Source: Toxonevra muliebris
Taxonomy: Eukaryota; Arthropoda; Insecta; Diptera; Pallopteridae
Direction: 5' to 3'
Assembly (NCBI GenBank): GCA_963691655.1
Contig: OY829326.1
Coordinates: forward strand, 40,079,989 to 40,143,988
DNA: 64,000 nt
In this document: positions 24,944 to 35,900 of the stretch, piece after piece
How positions within the stretch are numbered: the stretch's first letter is position 1
Layout of the letters: each line of letters begins with the position of its first letter
Program-made: the position numbers and the translations under genes
The notes under the pieces: model-generated
Told to the model about the DNA's origin: nothing
The model's database searches: none
Seen by the model: only the letters and a program-made list of their open reading frames with translations

Positions 24944-25309
24944 TTTAGAGTAAAGTTCTGGGTAACGAGTGACAGGTTAAAAGCGTAAGACAATAATAAT
25001 TTACAATATCAAAATATTGTATATGGCATTTGTGTATACCCTCACTTTACACTTTTGCTCTGCTCCAGTCTTTAACTTGTTACATTTTAACCCTGAGTAA
25101 AAGTGTAAGTTAGTGCTGCTTACTTTTTGATTTATACGACAACAGCAAATATGTAAATAAGAAGATTTTTTGTGTAACATTGATCGCAAAGAAAAGAAAA
25201 ACAGCTGATTGATATTTACCCCAAAGTACACTGTCTCGGTTTCAGATGCGATTACTTTCTAAGGTAGAATATAGCTTCTTCGCCCCGTTACCCAGCACTT
25301 TCCTCTAAA
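24944..25309. mobile_element. MITE-like element with 24-bp terminal inverted repeats
   Basis: 24944-24967 and 25286-25309 are reverse complements with two mismatches; the outer end reads TTTAGAG and the inner end CTGGGTAACG. A second inverted pair lies inside (CTTTACACTTTTGCTC near 25044 and GAGTAAAAGTGTAAGT near 25096). The 366-bp element has no coding capacity. No clear target-site duplication was found, so the superfamily is open. Confidence 0.72.
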
Positions 25310-26970
25310 GCAGTAATAGCTACCTATAAATGCACTATGATCTGTAGAAATTTATTATGTGAAATTTCTTATGCGCTTATGCATGAGGGGTGGTCTTTGG
25401 CGCACGCTTGGCTGAAGTGTGAATAGAGCTATTATCTCTGAAAGATTAACGTGCAACATTCGTTTTAACTGAAATGGTAATTTTTTTTTTCTTTTTGAAC
25501 TCTTAAGAGAGGATTTAAATATTACTTTGGGCAAAATTTATGGAAACCAACAACAATGTAGTACAAATCGTCTTAGTCAATTCCCCAATTAGATACAAAA
25601 GGAAAAACAAAGAAAGAATAAATACGATTAAACTGGGAATGGCGCTGCCCAAAGATTATTCTTAAAATGGTTAGTGATTTTATTTAATTTTTCAATTGCA
25701 ATTTTTTTAAAAGTTTAGTAATCCATAATTATACTTTGTAAAGAGAAACCAAATACAAAAACAGCTTTTTGATTTGGTGCCAAATAAATGTTAAAGTTTA
25801 GAAGAGTTCGTAATTTGGATCCTCTTGCGGAACCAATTAACTTTATTCAACTTAAAAAACTGTATATTTATATTAGATTAAGAAAAATTATAGAATATTG
25901 AATTTCAAAAAAAAATTGATGGTTAAGAAATTTAATAAAATCGTCAATTACGGTAGAATTTTTGATACTTTCAAGAGCCCTGTGTGACCTGAAGATATTT
26001 TCCGTTTTTTAAAAAATGTTTTCCCTTGTTTCAATCTAGATGACCAGCAACTTTACAAAGCTATTCATATTCGATTTTCCAACATTTGTACTAGTAAGTA
26101 ATCGCGACTCAAAAAGTCTATCAATATTATTTTTCCGTGATTAGAATGTAAACATGAAATAATAACTAAATTTTCGTGAGCTATTCTTTCCTAACATAAA
26201 AAATGAGTGCTGAATATTCCAAGATTAATATAATTCCGCTCATTTAACGTAGTACTGCAATATTATACTCATGCTATCATTGAAGTAGCAATATTCGCTA
26301 TAAATACGTACGTGCAAGTGAAAAAATAATTGAATACCCCCCAAGAAACACATCTAAATAGTAGGTATTTATATTTGGTTTGAAAGACCTGACCCGGCAA
26401 AAATAAAAGCTGGGAAGTGATCTTCATAAAAATTACAGAGCTGTGGTGTGCATGTTTATAATATGGCAATTGTATTTTTCTGCAACATTTCAAATGTTCG
26501 ACCTGATTTGAAATTCGGATTTGAAATTGAAATTGTGTGCCATGGTGGCCAGCTTCTAGTTATAGACCGACCGCTAAAGATGTTATCAAAATTAATTTAT
26601 AACTTACAGTATACAGTGCACTTATAACTCTCTCCTTAAACTTCAACCTCCATAATAATAGTAGTTAGTAGAAAAAAGTAGTATTTCGGCACCCAAAGCA
26701 CCGTGTTCTTTGACTCATCAAAAAATCAATTACATATACACCCCTTAACTTTTAATCTAAATTTAAAATTTGAGTAAGCTTAATAATTTTAATAAATTAT
26801 TTTAATTTTAAGCATAAAGTTTTGTGAATTTTTATGTTATTGAAATTTTCTCCCTCCTAGAATTTCTAGTTCCTCATTAACTTGGTACGTTTTTTAAATA
26901 AAACTCTTATGGCATTTCGCATTCCAAAATTTTTTTTATTTCAAAAAAATCAATCACATAGCAGCAGCTT
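25310..26970. other. Intergenic, no gene seen
   Basis: AT-rich DNA between the MITE and cuticle-type gene 4. No supported feature. Confidence 0.5.
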
Positions 26971-27770
26971 TTAATAGGCTGATGCTGGAGCGAGAGCTGG
27001 GGCATTATAACCTGGTGCTGGAGCAAGTGGAGCACCATAACCTAACGCAGGTCCTGCACCTGAACCAGCAACTCCACTAATGTAACTTGAAGCAGCTGCG
27101 GCACTTGCTCTTCTTGCTGCTTGTACTGGAGCAATACCTGCACCATAACCACCACGGCCAAGAGCAGGAGCAGCACCGTAACTGCCATGAGCACCGTGAA
27201 TGGCATGACCACCGTGAGCAGCAAGACCAATGTTATTGCTGGGGCTGGGAAGGGACAAAGCCAATTGAGCCAGCCTCAATGATTCAGCATCAATACCAGC
27301 AACACCTCCGATACCTGCACCATAAGCAGCTGGAGCAAGAGCAGGTGCGGCATAAGCAGCTGGAGCAAGAGCAGGTGCAGCATAAGCAGCTGGAGCTAGT
27401 GCTGGTGCGGCATAAGCAGCTGGTGCAGCAGCGCCATATCCATGGGCAGAAGCTGGTGCTCCATATCCTCCATGACCGGCTATTGCGCCATGACTACCAG
27501 GAATTATTTTCACTGAGACAGCAGGCAACAATTGATAACCCAATGCACCGATGTGAGAACTTCCCGATCCAATTAAGCCACCAGATCTACCAGCGCCATA
27601 ACCACCTGGTGCAATTGAATATGCATTGGCAACGGCCAAAACAACGGCGAATGTGCACTGAAAAAAATAAATGACTTCTATTAGTCTTCAAGGACACAAA
27701 CAACTCAAATTTAAACAGCTTCAGCTTAATTTAGAAATCGTTTGCTTCTACTTACAAGGAATTGATTCAT
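26971..27770 (-). CDS. Secreted Ala/Gly/Tyr-rich cuticle-type protein 4
   Basis: Two exons on the minus strand: 27770-27756 (MNQFL, donor GTAAGT) and 27657-26971 (acceptor TTTTTCAG), giving 233 aa. Signal peptide MNQFLCTFAVVLAVANA is split after codon 5. Three exact APALAPAAYA repeats occur in the middle, flanked by GAHGSYGAAP and HGGYGAPA-type units; the tail is ALAPASAY. An ordered block (LGYQLLPAVSVKIIPGSHGA) follows the N-terminus. A structural extracellular role is inferred from composition and from the three neighbouring relatives. Confidence 0.88.
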
Positions 27771-27840
27771 GTTGTCGTCAGTGAATTGAATTTTAGTTAG
27801 TTAGTTTAACTAATGTGTGAATAATATTGAATTTTTAATG

Positions 27841-27848
27841 TTTTTATA
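27841..27848 (-). promoter_or_regulatory. TATA box of cuticle-type gene 4
   Basis: TATAAAAA on the minus strand within GGTATAAAAACATT, 71 bp upstream of the start codon. Confidence 0.6.
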
Positions 27849-28589
27849 CCGAATTAGGGCACCAGTAAGTTTATGCACCTACGTGACAAAACGTTAAAAT
27901 ATTTCGCAGGGGAAGAGGAACGTATAATTTTCGAGCATATTCGGGAGAACGCACCCTGCTCAATTGCACACTTTAGTACCTACATATATATAAGTTTGTT
28001 TATTTTTATTTTTTACTACTATTACTATGCTAGTTTTTTTATTTTCAATTAATTTAATAAACACTCTTGTTGTTTTTGTTGTTATTGTAAAGAACAAAGT
28101 AATTTGAACGTTGTTGCTTGCACCATTTGAAATTTGTTATGAAACTTAAAACAGAAAAAAATAAAACAGATTATGTTTTTTGCTTTGTAACACATACAAA
28201 TATACAACACAAACAGACATTGTAGTTAACTAAACATTTCGAAATTCAAACTTTTAGATAGAAATGGCTGTCTCCTCAAAGAGTCTCATAGCGGGTACTA
28301 TTACCTTTTGTAAACAGAAAAAGTGAGAATAAAATTAATTTAGTGTTTTAGGATAACTTCGTGTTGCTTTAACATGCCATTCAGTGGAGCATCTACGAAT
28401 TGGGTCAGGGAAAAGGAGAAGCTGACTATAACAAATTCAGTGGTTTGCACAATGGGTAGTAATTTAATATTTTTCATGTTTGATTACAAATTAAATAAAC
28501 ATTTTTTTTTTTTTTATTATATTTTATTCCTTAGGACTTTTTTCTAGCATTGATAACAGCAATAAGTTCCAGTATAAAATCTAAACTGA

Positions 28590-28917
28590 GGAACAGAATG
28601 TGAAGCTGAAGCGTGAAGTAACAATCTTTCAAAAGTAAAATGTATACATTTTCATTGTAATCAAACACAATGTGAAGTTGTCTTTTCAACTTTGTCGCGC
28701 TTCAAGCATAACAACTGATTGTCAAAATAAAAAAATGGAAGAATGCACGGAATTATTTATAGAACTTGTAAAAGATTTTAATTGGTTTACAATTTAAAGC
28801 ACTTCGATTGCAAAAATGTGGAGAAAAATATGATTGTGTGTGTTTCCAATTACAATAAACATGCGCGGTTCACATTCTGTGCTACAGCTGTGTACTTCAC
28901 GCTTCACATTCTGTTCC
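28590..28917. repeat. Inverted-repeat (MITE-like) element
   Basis: The arm 28590-28619 is the reverse complement of 28894-28917, except that the left arm carries a 6-bp internal duplication (TGAAGC twice). Similarity extends weakly outward to about 28573 and 28938. The inside is AT-rich with partial extra copies of CACAATGTGAA/TTCACATTCTGTG. No coding capacity. Confidence 0.7.
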
Positions 28918-28939
28918 AGCCTTAACTTATACACTAAGG

Positions 28940-30536
28940 AGATTGACTATCTCTCCATTCTTTAAAGCTATTCTTTTCTTTTAAATGGTTCGAGCAATGT
29001 TCTAAGAAAACAACAGTTCTGGCAGTTGTGATGCCTAATCTAAGGTAAACTGTAAAAAAAAAAATTCAATCTAACCTTGAAAAAAATTTAATTCGTTACT
29101 GGCCCTTAACGTTCTGATTATGAATTGGTACGAATAAACATTTTTGATGGTTATTTACATGGTGATAGGAGAATAGACTATTTGATTGAAAAGAGGCTTT
29201 CAAATGTAGGACAAGGGTCTGATGCCCCAGGTCTCACAAATTTAGGTCCCAAGTTTTATTTAACAGCGCCCTCGTTTTTAACTCACGGCCCCGATTCTCG
29301 CAATTTCTTTGCTTATGTTCAATTAAAGAAATTAATGCAAATTATTAATTCACACATAAAAGACAATTACTTGACACTAAAAGTAAAGTTTTGTTTTTTA
29401 AATCAAGTATAAATAAAAACGAAATTAGTTGTTGTTAGAATAATCATGAGTGGAATAAGCGAAATGAACGCGAGAACATTTTATGCAGCTATGGGTCCGA
29501 ATTTATCGCAGAGCTTAATAGCCAGTGAAAACTTGAAAGTAAGTAAAACCTGAACACTCGAGTTTTATTGTAATCTTTGAACGTATAAAAAAGAAGAAAA
29601 CAAACATAACTTCGTGATTCGATCTCATAAAACAGCTAGACAAAAGTCAAATGAGTTCTCAGATCTTCATAAATTTTTACTTATAAATAATTAAAATTGG
29701 GTTTTTAAATAAAAAGTTAGTTTTAATGTAATACAACAGTTTAGCCATAACGTACTTTTGAAGTTGCATTTAGCATCATTATTAGCAGACTTTAAATTCT
29801 CAGTCGTAGACTGATTAAAAAAAAAAATTATTTCGTTTCATAAAATTTGCGTTCAATGAATTTGATTGTTTCATAAAGTTTAAACATTTTCATTCAATTT
29901 TGTTTAATAGTTCAGTATTTTTTTTCTTGTATTTTCTGCGTTTACCGAAAAGTTTGCATACTTTCAGGTCTCTGATTTATTTCAAAAAATCGAAAGAAAT
30001 TTTTATATTCCTTCATCGGCATACATACTAAATGTTAAAAAGAAACAACCAGCACATAATTCCACACTATATTTGACCATCAAAATTTGATAATTACCAG
30101 TTTTGTCATTTTCACAAACTAAATTTCTAATACTAGGTGAAGAAATACTTATGTATTGTTCAGTATCTTGCAAAATAAAATATGAGTGACATTTTGTTTT
30201 GGAAATGGTGAATTTTAGCAAAAAAAAAAAATCTGAACATTAAATAAATTTTGGAATAACTAACAGGAATTTGATAAGCTGTCGCACCATCAGTAATTAT
30301 TTTATCAATAAGATTTTTTGGCTTCTTATTAATTTTTTAAATAAAGAAATAATTCAGTACTTCTAGTATCGTTTGATTTTTTCGCAATAATCATTTTTCC
30401 GAAAGTGAAAATATGGGACTAACCCGACTCCCCCTGAGGTGATTCAGACACCCATCCTTTTACTAAGTTTCTCAAAGAAAAATGCAATAAAACCTACAAT
30501 TTTTGAAAGAATAATTATTTTCACTAATTTTTTTAT
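28940..30536. other. Intergenic; one weak exon candidate
   Basis: Between the two inverted-repeat elements. An ATG at 29446 opens 31 codons that run into a perfect donor, GAAA|GTAAGT, near 29539. No matching downstream exon was found, so it is not called a gene. The ORF at 29125-29412 has no motif. Confidence 0.35.
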
Positions 30537-30680
30537 ATTAGTTGGATTCATTTAAACTCGTAAATGCCTTGTAAATCTTGTAAATTGTATAAACTTACTG
30601 TCAAATTTCATATAAATTTTAACAAGTTTAAATTCTTTATAGGTTTACGAGTTCATATGAATCCGTTTATTAGTTATAAA
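30537..30680. repeat. Short palindromic MITE
   Basis: GTTGGATTCATTTAAACTCG near 30540 faces CGAGTTCATATGAATCCG near 30647. The arms are about 30 bp and the interior is AT-rich with CTTGTAAA repeats. TTAGTT occurs on both sides and could be a target duplication. No coding capacity. Confidence 0.6.
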
Positions 30681-31344
30681 AAAACATAGGAAAACATGAA
30701 TTTATGTAATTCAATTTAACATAGGTCGGGTTTGCCCCATCTTAACTGATTTTAAATAATTGTTTCATTAAAAAAAAACTTTAATTTAACTATTTAACAA
30801 CATCTTGATCAAAACTGCTTACAGCTTTTGGCATTAAATGTTTTAATTGTTAGTGACTAATAACGCGTCCAACAATACATATGGCACCTCGGTGAGTCTT
30901 TCCGTTCTAGAAGTAATGGTAATGGGTCGGGTTCATCTCATCATCCTCTACATATAAACCATTTCAATCGGCTATCTAGCTTCTGGTTACTGTTTGTCAA
31001 GCATGGCGAATAAATATCTCTCAGCGAACCTGATTTTAACCCTGTATTCAGATTTTCCACATATATGCGTTAAAAATGAAAAACGGCCTAAAGAAGAAAA
31101 ATATTTTCTCATATATTTTTGATTATATATATTAAACTGGGAGAGTTTTTAAATTATTTTTAGAATTATATATCGTTTTAAAAATCGTCTTTGATTAGAT
31201 AGAAAGACACTATTTTCCATTCAAAGCTATTAAACTCGGCTGACAAGAAAATAAATTCAAGCTGTTATTCCTTTCTAACACAGATATTCTGTCGAAAATT
31301 ATCTCTGTAGAGTTCAAAAACCAATCAAACATTTATGAATCAAC

Positions 31345-31515
31345 ATGGATCGTAATACATTACCATTACGAATTCATAACTACATTCACAGGTTTGAAAA
31401 AAAAAACCGTGTGCTAGAATCCGAAGCAGCTTGGCAAAATCCCATAAGTGCAGTACTGCATGTGCAAAGCAAAAGCGTTCGTAATGCAATCAGTCCCTTG
31501 CTATTAAATGCGTGA
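31345..31515 (+). CDS. Small ORF, 56 aa, unknown
   Basis: ATG at 31345, TGA at 31513-31515, with an in-frame stop just upstream. Encodes a soluble, Asn/Arg/Lys-rich protein starting MDRNTLPLRIHNYIHRF and ending NAISPLLLNA, with a possible short helix EKKNRVLESEAAWQN. The amino-acid pattern looks protein-like rather than random AT-rich translation, but I recognise no family. It has no signal peptide or transmembrane segment. It could be a small gene, the last exon of a larger transcript, or a relic. The next gene, a secreted peptide on the same strand, starts about 900 bp downstream. Confidence 0.35.
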   Translation: MDRNTLPLRIHNYIHRFEKKNRVLESEAAWQNPISAVLHVQSKSVRNAISPLLLNA

Positions 31516-32118
31516 ATGTTCCAGCACTGCCCTTATGGAAGTTACCCCTTATTTCGAAGGAAACAAAATTATATTTTTCGGATTTATGAAAGAAACTACC
31601 TGCTTTTACTGAAATGGGATAATTTAATTTTCATTCCCTTAAAAAATAAGAAAGCTTTAGTGTTTGTTCTCTCAATTTTGTCTCCAACTGTACAATATAA
31701 AATAGATGTTAGTTTCAAGTAAAAGCTTCTTTAACTTAAATGTGAATTTTTTATGCATTCTGCTGTACATTTCTGTTACGCTGGTAAATTTTATATACAA
31801 AAACAAAAAAGTAATGATAATTATTATAATTAAACAAAATAAGCATTTCAAAAACAAAATAAATATTTATATTTCTCGTTTTTATTATTTATTATTTGAA
31901 CTTGCGGAAATAGTATAAGCAAGTGTAAAAAAACAGAGACTTACAATATTTTAAAACAAAAATTGTCAACTAAGCGATGACCCAATTTCAAAGTGTGCAT
32001 TCATAAATACACACAAATATAGAACTGAAAAAGAAAAAACGCGAAAACAGCATGAATTGTGAAGGTGAAACTATTAATTGATAAAAAGCACGAGAAGGTA
32101 AATAGCACAGATACTTTG

Positions 32119-32127
32119 TATAAAAAA
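32119..32127 (+). promoter_or_regulatory. Possible TATA box of the small secreted peptide gene
   Basis: TATAAAAAA, about 320 bp upstream of the proposed start. The 5' UTR would be long, so this assignment is tentative. Confidence 0.3.
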
Positions 32128-32437
32128 GTAGAAAAAAAGAATTGCACTGGAACTTTTCCAGTTAGCATTTATCAGTTTTATTTAGCATATTTTTCGGCAT
32201 TTACAAAATTTATATAACATTTCAAAATTTATATTTAAATTAATTTTGAACTCATATAAACTTAATACATAATGATAAACTAAATGCAAAACAATAAAAA
32301 TATCATGATTTGAAGCACGTTCATGTTAAAGCGACAAAAAGCTGCATCTTCAAACCTTAAGAAGTGCAATGCAAAAATCCATTTTTAGTTCTCAACTGAA
32401 TTTTAAAGCTGCTCTACATCAATATTTCTATTCCATC

Positions 32438-32667
32438 ATGTCAAATTTACGCGTTATTGTAAGTGAAGCAAAACCAAATTATAAGTAATGTACCTATTTA
32501 TTTGAAATCTTTCTTATTTGTAGATTGTAAAGTGTATTTTCATGCTTTTGACTGCAATGGAAGTATTGTCAATTGCTGTTGCCAATGTTGGTGCTGATGC
32601 TGCTGCTGAGGCAAATGCTGAAAAAGAATTTGCATCCAGAGATTGTGGTTGCGGAAAATCTGGCTAA
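32438..32667 (+). CDS. Small secreted peptide, 54 aa
   Basis: Two exons: 32438-32458 (MSNLRVI, donor ATT|GTAAGT) and 32524-32667 (acceptor TTGTAG, stop TAA). The N-terminus is a signal peptide (IIVKCIFMLLTAMEVLSIAVA). A short acidic, Ala-rich stretch follows (NVGADAAAEANAEKEF), then SRDCGCGKSG with two Cys in a CxC. Alternating Ala with small or acidic residues after a signal peptide, then a short Cys end, is the layout of processed immune or reproductive peptides; function is not known. An upstream in-frame ATG (near 32370) would add 23 residues and bury the signal peptide, so the shorter start is preferred. One 65-bp intron interrupts the signal region, as in the cuticle genes nearby. Confidence 0.6.
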
Positions 32668-32955
32668 CTAAAAATAATGTTTAATGTGTTTAAACATTCA
32701 TATAAATGTGGGCGTATAAATACAAAAAGGTGTGCTGCAATTACAGTAAATAGAAAAAAGCATTGTTTTATTTATTTCATGAAATACCAGCCAGCGGTTT
32801 TACCACTTATTTTCTAAAACCAATAGCAATTTAATGTTTGATCACTGTTAAACTAAAGCTATAAACAAAAACGCGTTTAAAGCATTCGTTTTGTTTTCAA
32901 CATTTACTAAATGACTTCAACGCACGCAACTATTTCATTTCAATTGATTTCGCTA

Positions 32956-35900
32956 CTACACAGCGGTGTTTTTATATGTGTGCTCCAACTGATTTAGTCT
33001 CTCTAGTAAATTATAAAATTGTTGCGCTAAATTCTCCAATGACAATTTCTGTTCGCCTGTTGCCTTCCTCCCACCAATTAAGGTTTCCATGTACATTTTC
33101 TTGTACAAATCCGCCAATTTTTTTGGATCCTTACCGCTAAGTAATAACTTTATTAATGTTTTCAAAGCAAATTGTAAACGGCTCTCGAAGAGCAGCATAT
33201 GACTGTAGAATTCATCGTTGAATATTTGATTTGTTGTGATGCTGCTACCATTGTCGGTAGATGTGGTGGTAATGTTGTTGGTGATGCTCATTGTTAAGGC
33301 ATTTTCGAATACTGATTTACAACTGAAGCAAATTTCTAAAGCAATTTGCATATGTTTGATTTTTTTCAAATTGTGTAAGGAATCTAAAAAGTTATGATTT
33401 ACAACGCTTAGAATTTTTTTTTGTCTTTTTTGAACTAAAATCAAATTTACTATTATCACTTACTTTCTGCTAAAAACTCCTGCAATGATATACGTTCCAG
33501 CTGCACTACCAAGTAATCGCTCGCTTCCCTGAGACTGTCTAAAATATTAGCTGCCTTTTCATAGTGATACTTGCACAGTTGCAATGTGGTTTTTGGCAAT
33601 GATGCTGCATCTGTACAATTCCTACGTAATTGACTATAATGGAATGATGCTATTCTGAAAGTCGAACAAGAATTGCATTGAAAGTTATAAGTTTAAGTTT
33701 CATTATCTTGCATAGAATTTGCACCTCTTATGTATTAAACCTGAGCGATAAGTATAGAGTATTTGTCGTGAACCAGCATGTTCAACATCACAGAGTTTCA
33801 GTGATTTTTGCAGAAGTTCCAATACTTCTTTTTCCACTTCAGTTGTAGCAACCTAAGAACAATTTTATATTAAATTTCATATCAATTGAATTTTATGTTC
33901 ATACTTCATCGGTTGTGCTAAAATCTTGTAGTTGTTTCGCCAATGTAAATGTTGCTGTTGACAATTCCCAATTTACCAAGTCCCACAGTTCAGCATTACA
34001 TTTCCGTGAACCTAAAACATCTTTAGCTTTTTCATAATTGGTAAAAGCTTCAGTGTAAAAAGTTTTTTGTTTATGTACGAAGTCAGTGCTGCAAAATTAT
34101 TGAACTTCATTTAATTAAATGTAATTTTAAAAGAAATAAACTACGTACTTTTCATCAGGCATTTGTAAATGTGCACGAAAACGCATAAATCTCCCCATGT
34201 TGCAGTAGAGAAATGCTAAATTTACATTATCTTGAACTTCACTGAAGGCAGCAATGCCACGCGTTAAAGAATCGTAAGATTTCATAGCCAATTCAATATA
34301 CACTGGATCGTCTTTGGGTTTGTCTTTTATTGCGCTAGCATCTTCATCACGATCTTGATCATTTGTGTCAGGGGAAATATCGGCATTATTATCAATTGAT
34401 GATTTAGTTTCCATCATTTTTGAATATTCTTCTGAAAAATATATGAAAGAGAGAAATAAGACTGTAATAAGAACCATTTAAAAAGCGCCAATAAATTTTT
34501 AATTAAAATTCCGAAATATTTCTTAAAATATTGAGTTAAATACAGTAAAACCCCTTTGAGTCCCTTTGACTAATTTTAAAAACATAGTGCCCACTTCTCT
34601 AAAAAAATTTAAGCATCCATTGAATTTACCTTGTGCCCAATACATGTACTTTAAACCAAGCTCATTACGCACATTACCCAATCGGCGTAACAATTCATGT
34701 CTTGCTTCGTCATCGGTTGAAATAGGTACAAACTCTAAAGCATTTTCATAGCATTTACAGCTTGATACCATAATATGTTCAATATTTTTCAGAGGTAGTA
34801 TCAAATCGCTCATGTCGTCTATGTGAAAAAAGAAAACATAATATATTGTGTGTTAATTAACTAAATTCAAATCTACGGCATGCGTGAACGTACCACCATT
34901 TAAATCCTTCCCTAATTCAATACTAATGTTTAGCTCGATGTCGTTCTCCTCCTGAAATTGCGCTAAGTAATCGTCCATAGCATGCCAGTTCTTGGCCATC
35001 TGAAAGTAGCAATCACCAGCACGCCCTAGCAAACAACTTTTTTGTGAAGTAATTGTAGACATATATTTGATGATGACGTGTTGGCAACGACAGGACATGT
35101 AAATTGCTTTCAAACAAGCGCCATACTTTTGCGCAACATAATTGTATTCGGCCAGGGTGGCGTATGTGAGGCAGGCCTTCTCAAGCAACAACAATTTCAA
35201 ATGCACATTCCATGAACCAAACAATTGTGAGTTGAAATTCGTGGCAATGTGATGATGCTGCAATTGTGTCTGCTGCTGAACATTTGTCTCCGACTTGCTG
35301 GCGGCACACTCTTTTAGATCTTTATTTTTATTACGTTTGGATTTCGGTTTTTTTGAATTTTCAACTTCATCCGCCTCTAACTCTGAGCTGGCAACATCTT
35401 TTTCTAAACTTAACTGGCTCCGTACGCTGAGACTTTCATATGGCAATGGAATTGGTTTGAATGGTTTAGCCATAATCGGATTCTGCTCTTCATGCAGTAT
35501 ACGCTGTTTTTCTTCATCCTTGGCTCGTGCTTCACTCTCCTTAATGAACTTCTCTTCGTTCGAGTCGAAAAACTCTAAACAAGAAATGCCTGCACTTATG
35601 TGCTGCAAAGAGATGCGACAACGTTCTTCGATGCCTGCTACGAGTGGAGATGGTGAACGTTTGCTATTTTTGCTCATGCGTTCGAAATGAAATTCTTTGA
35701 GCGTGTCACAGATGTTTTTGACAGCAACATTATCATGCAGTGCCGCGTTATCGCTTAAATCTTTGTTGATGTCATTGAAGTTAAAGTCATCATCGCTACC
35801 TAAATCTTCTTCTTCCTCATCCTCTTCGTATACAGATTGTGTATCTGAGTCCGCGTCTCCGAAATCGAAATTTGGTGATTTGGGGTCGGTGCCAGCGGGA

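Noticed and set aside
27087..27674. 195-codon Gln/His/Glu-rich frame on the plus strand over cuticle-type gene 4
   Set aside because: Antisense reading of Ala/Gly codon repeats; the minus-strand gene has signal peptide, TATA box and intron.
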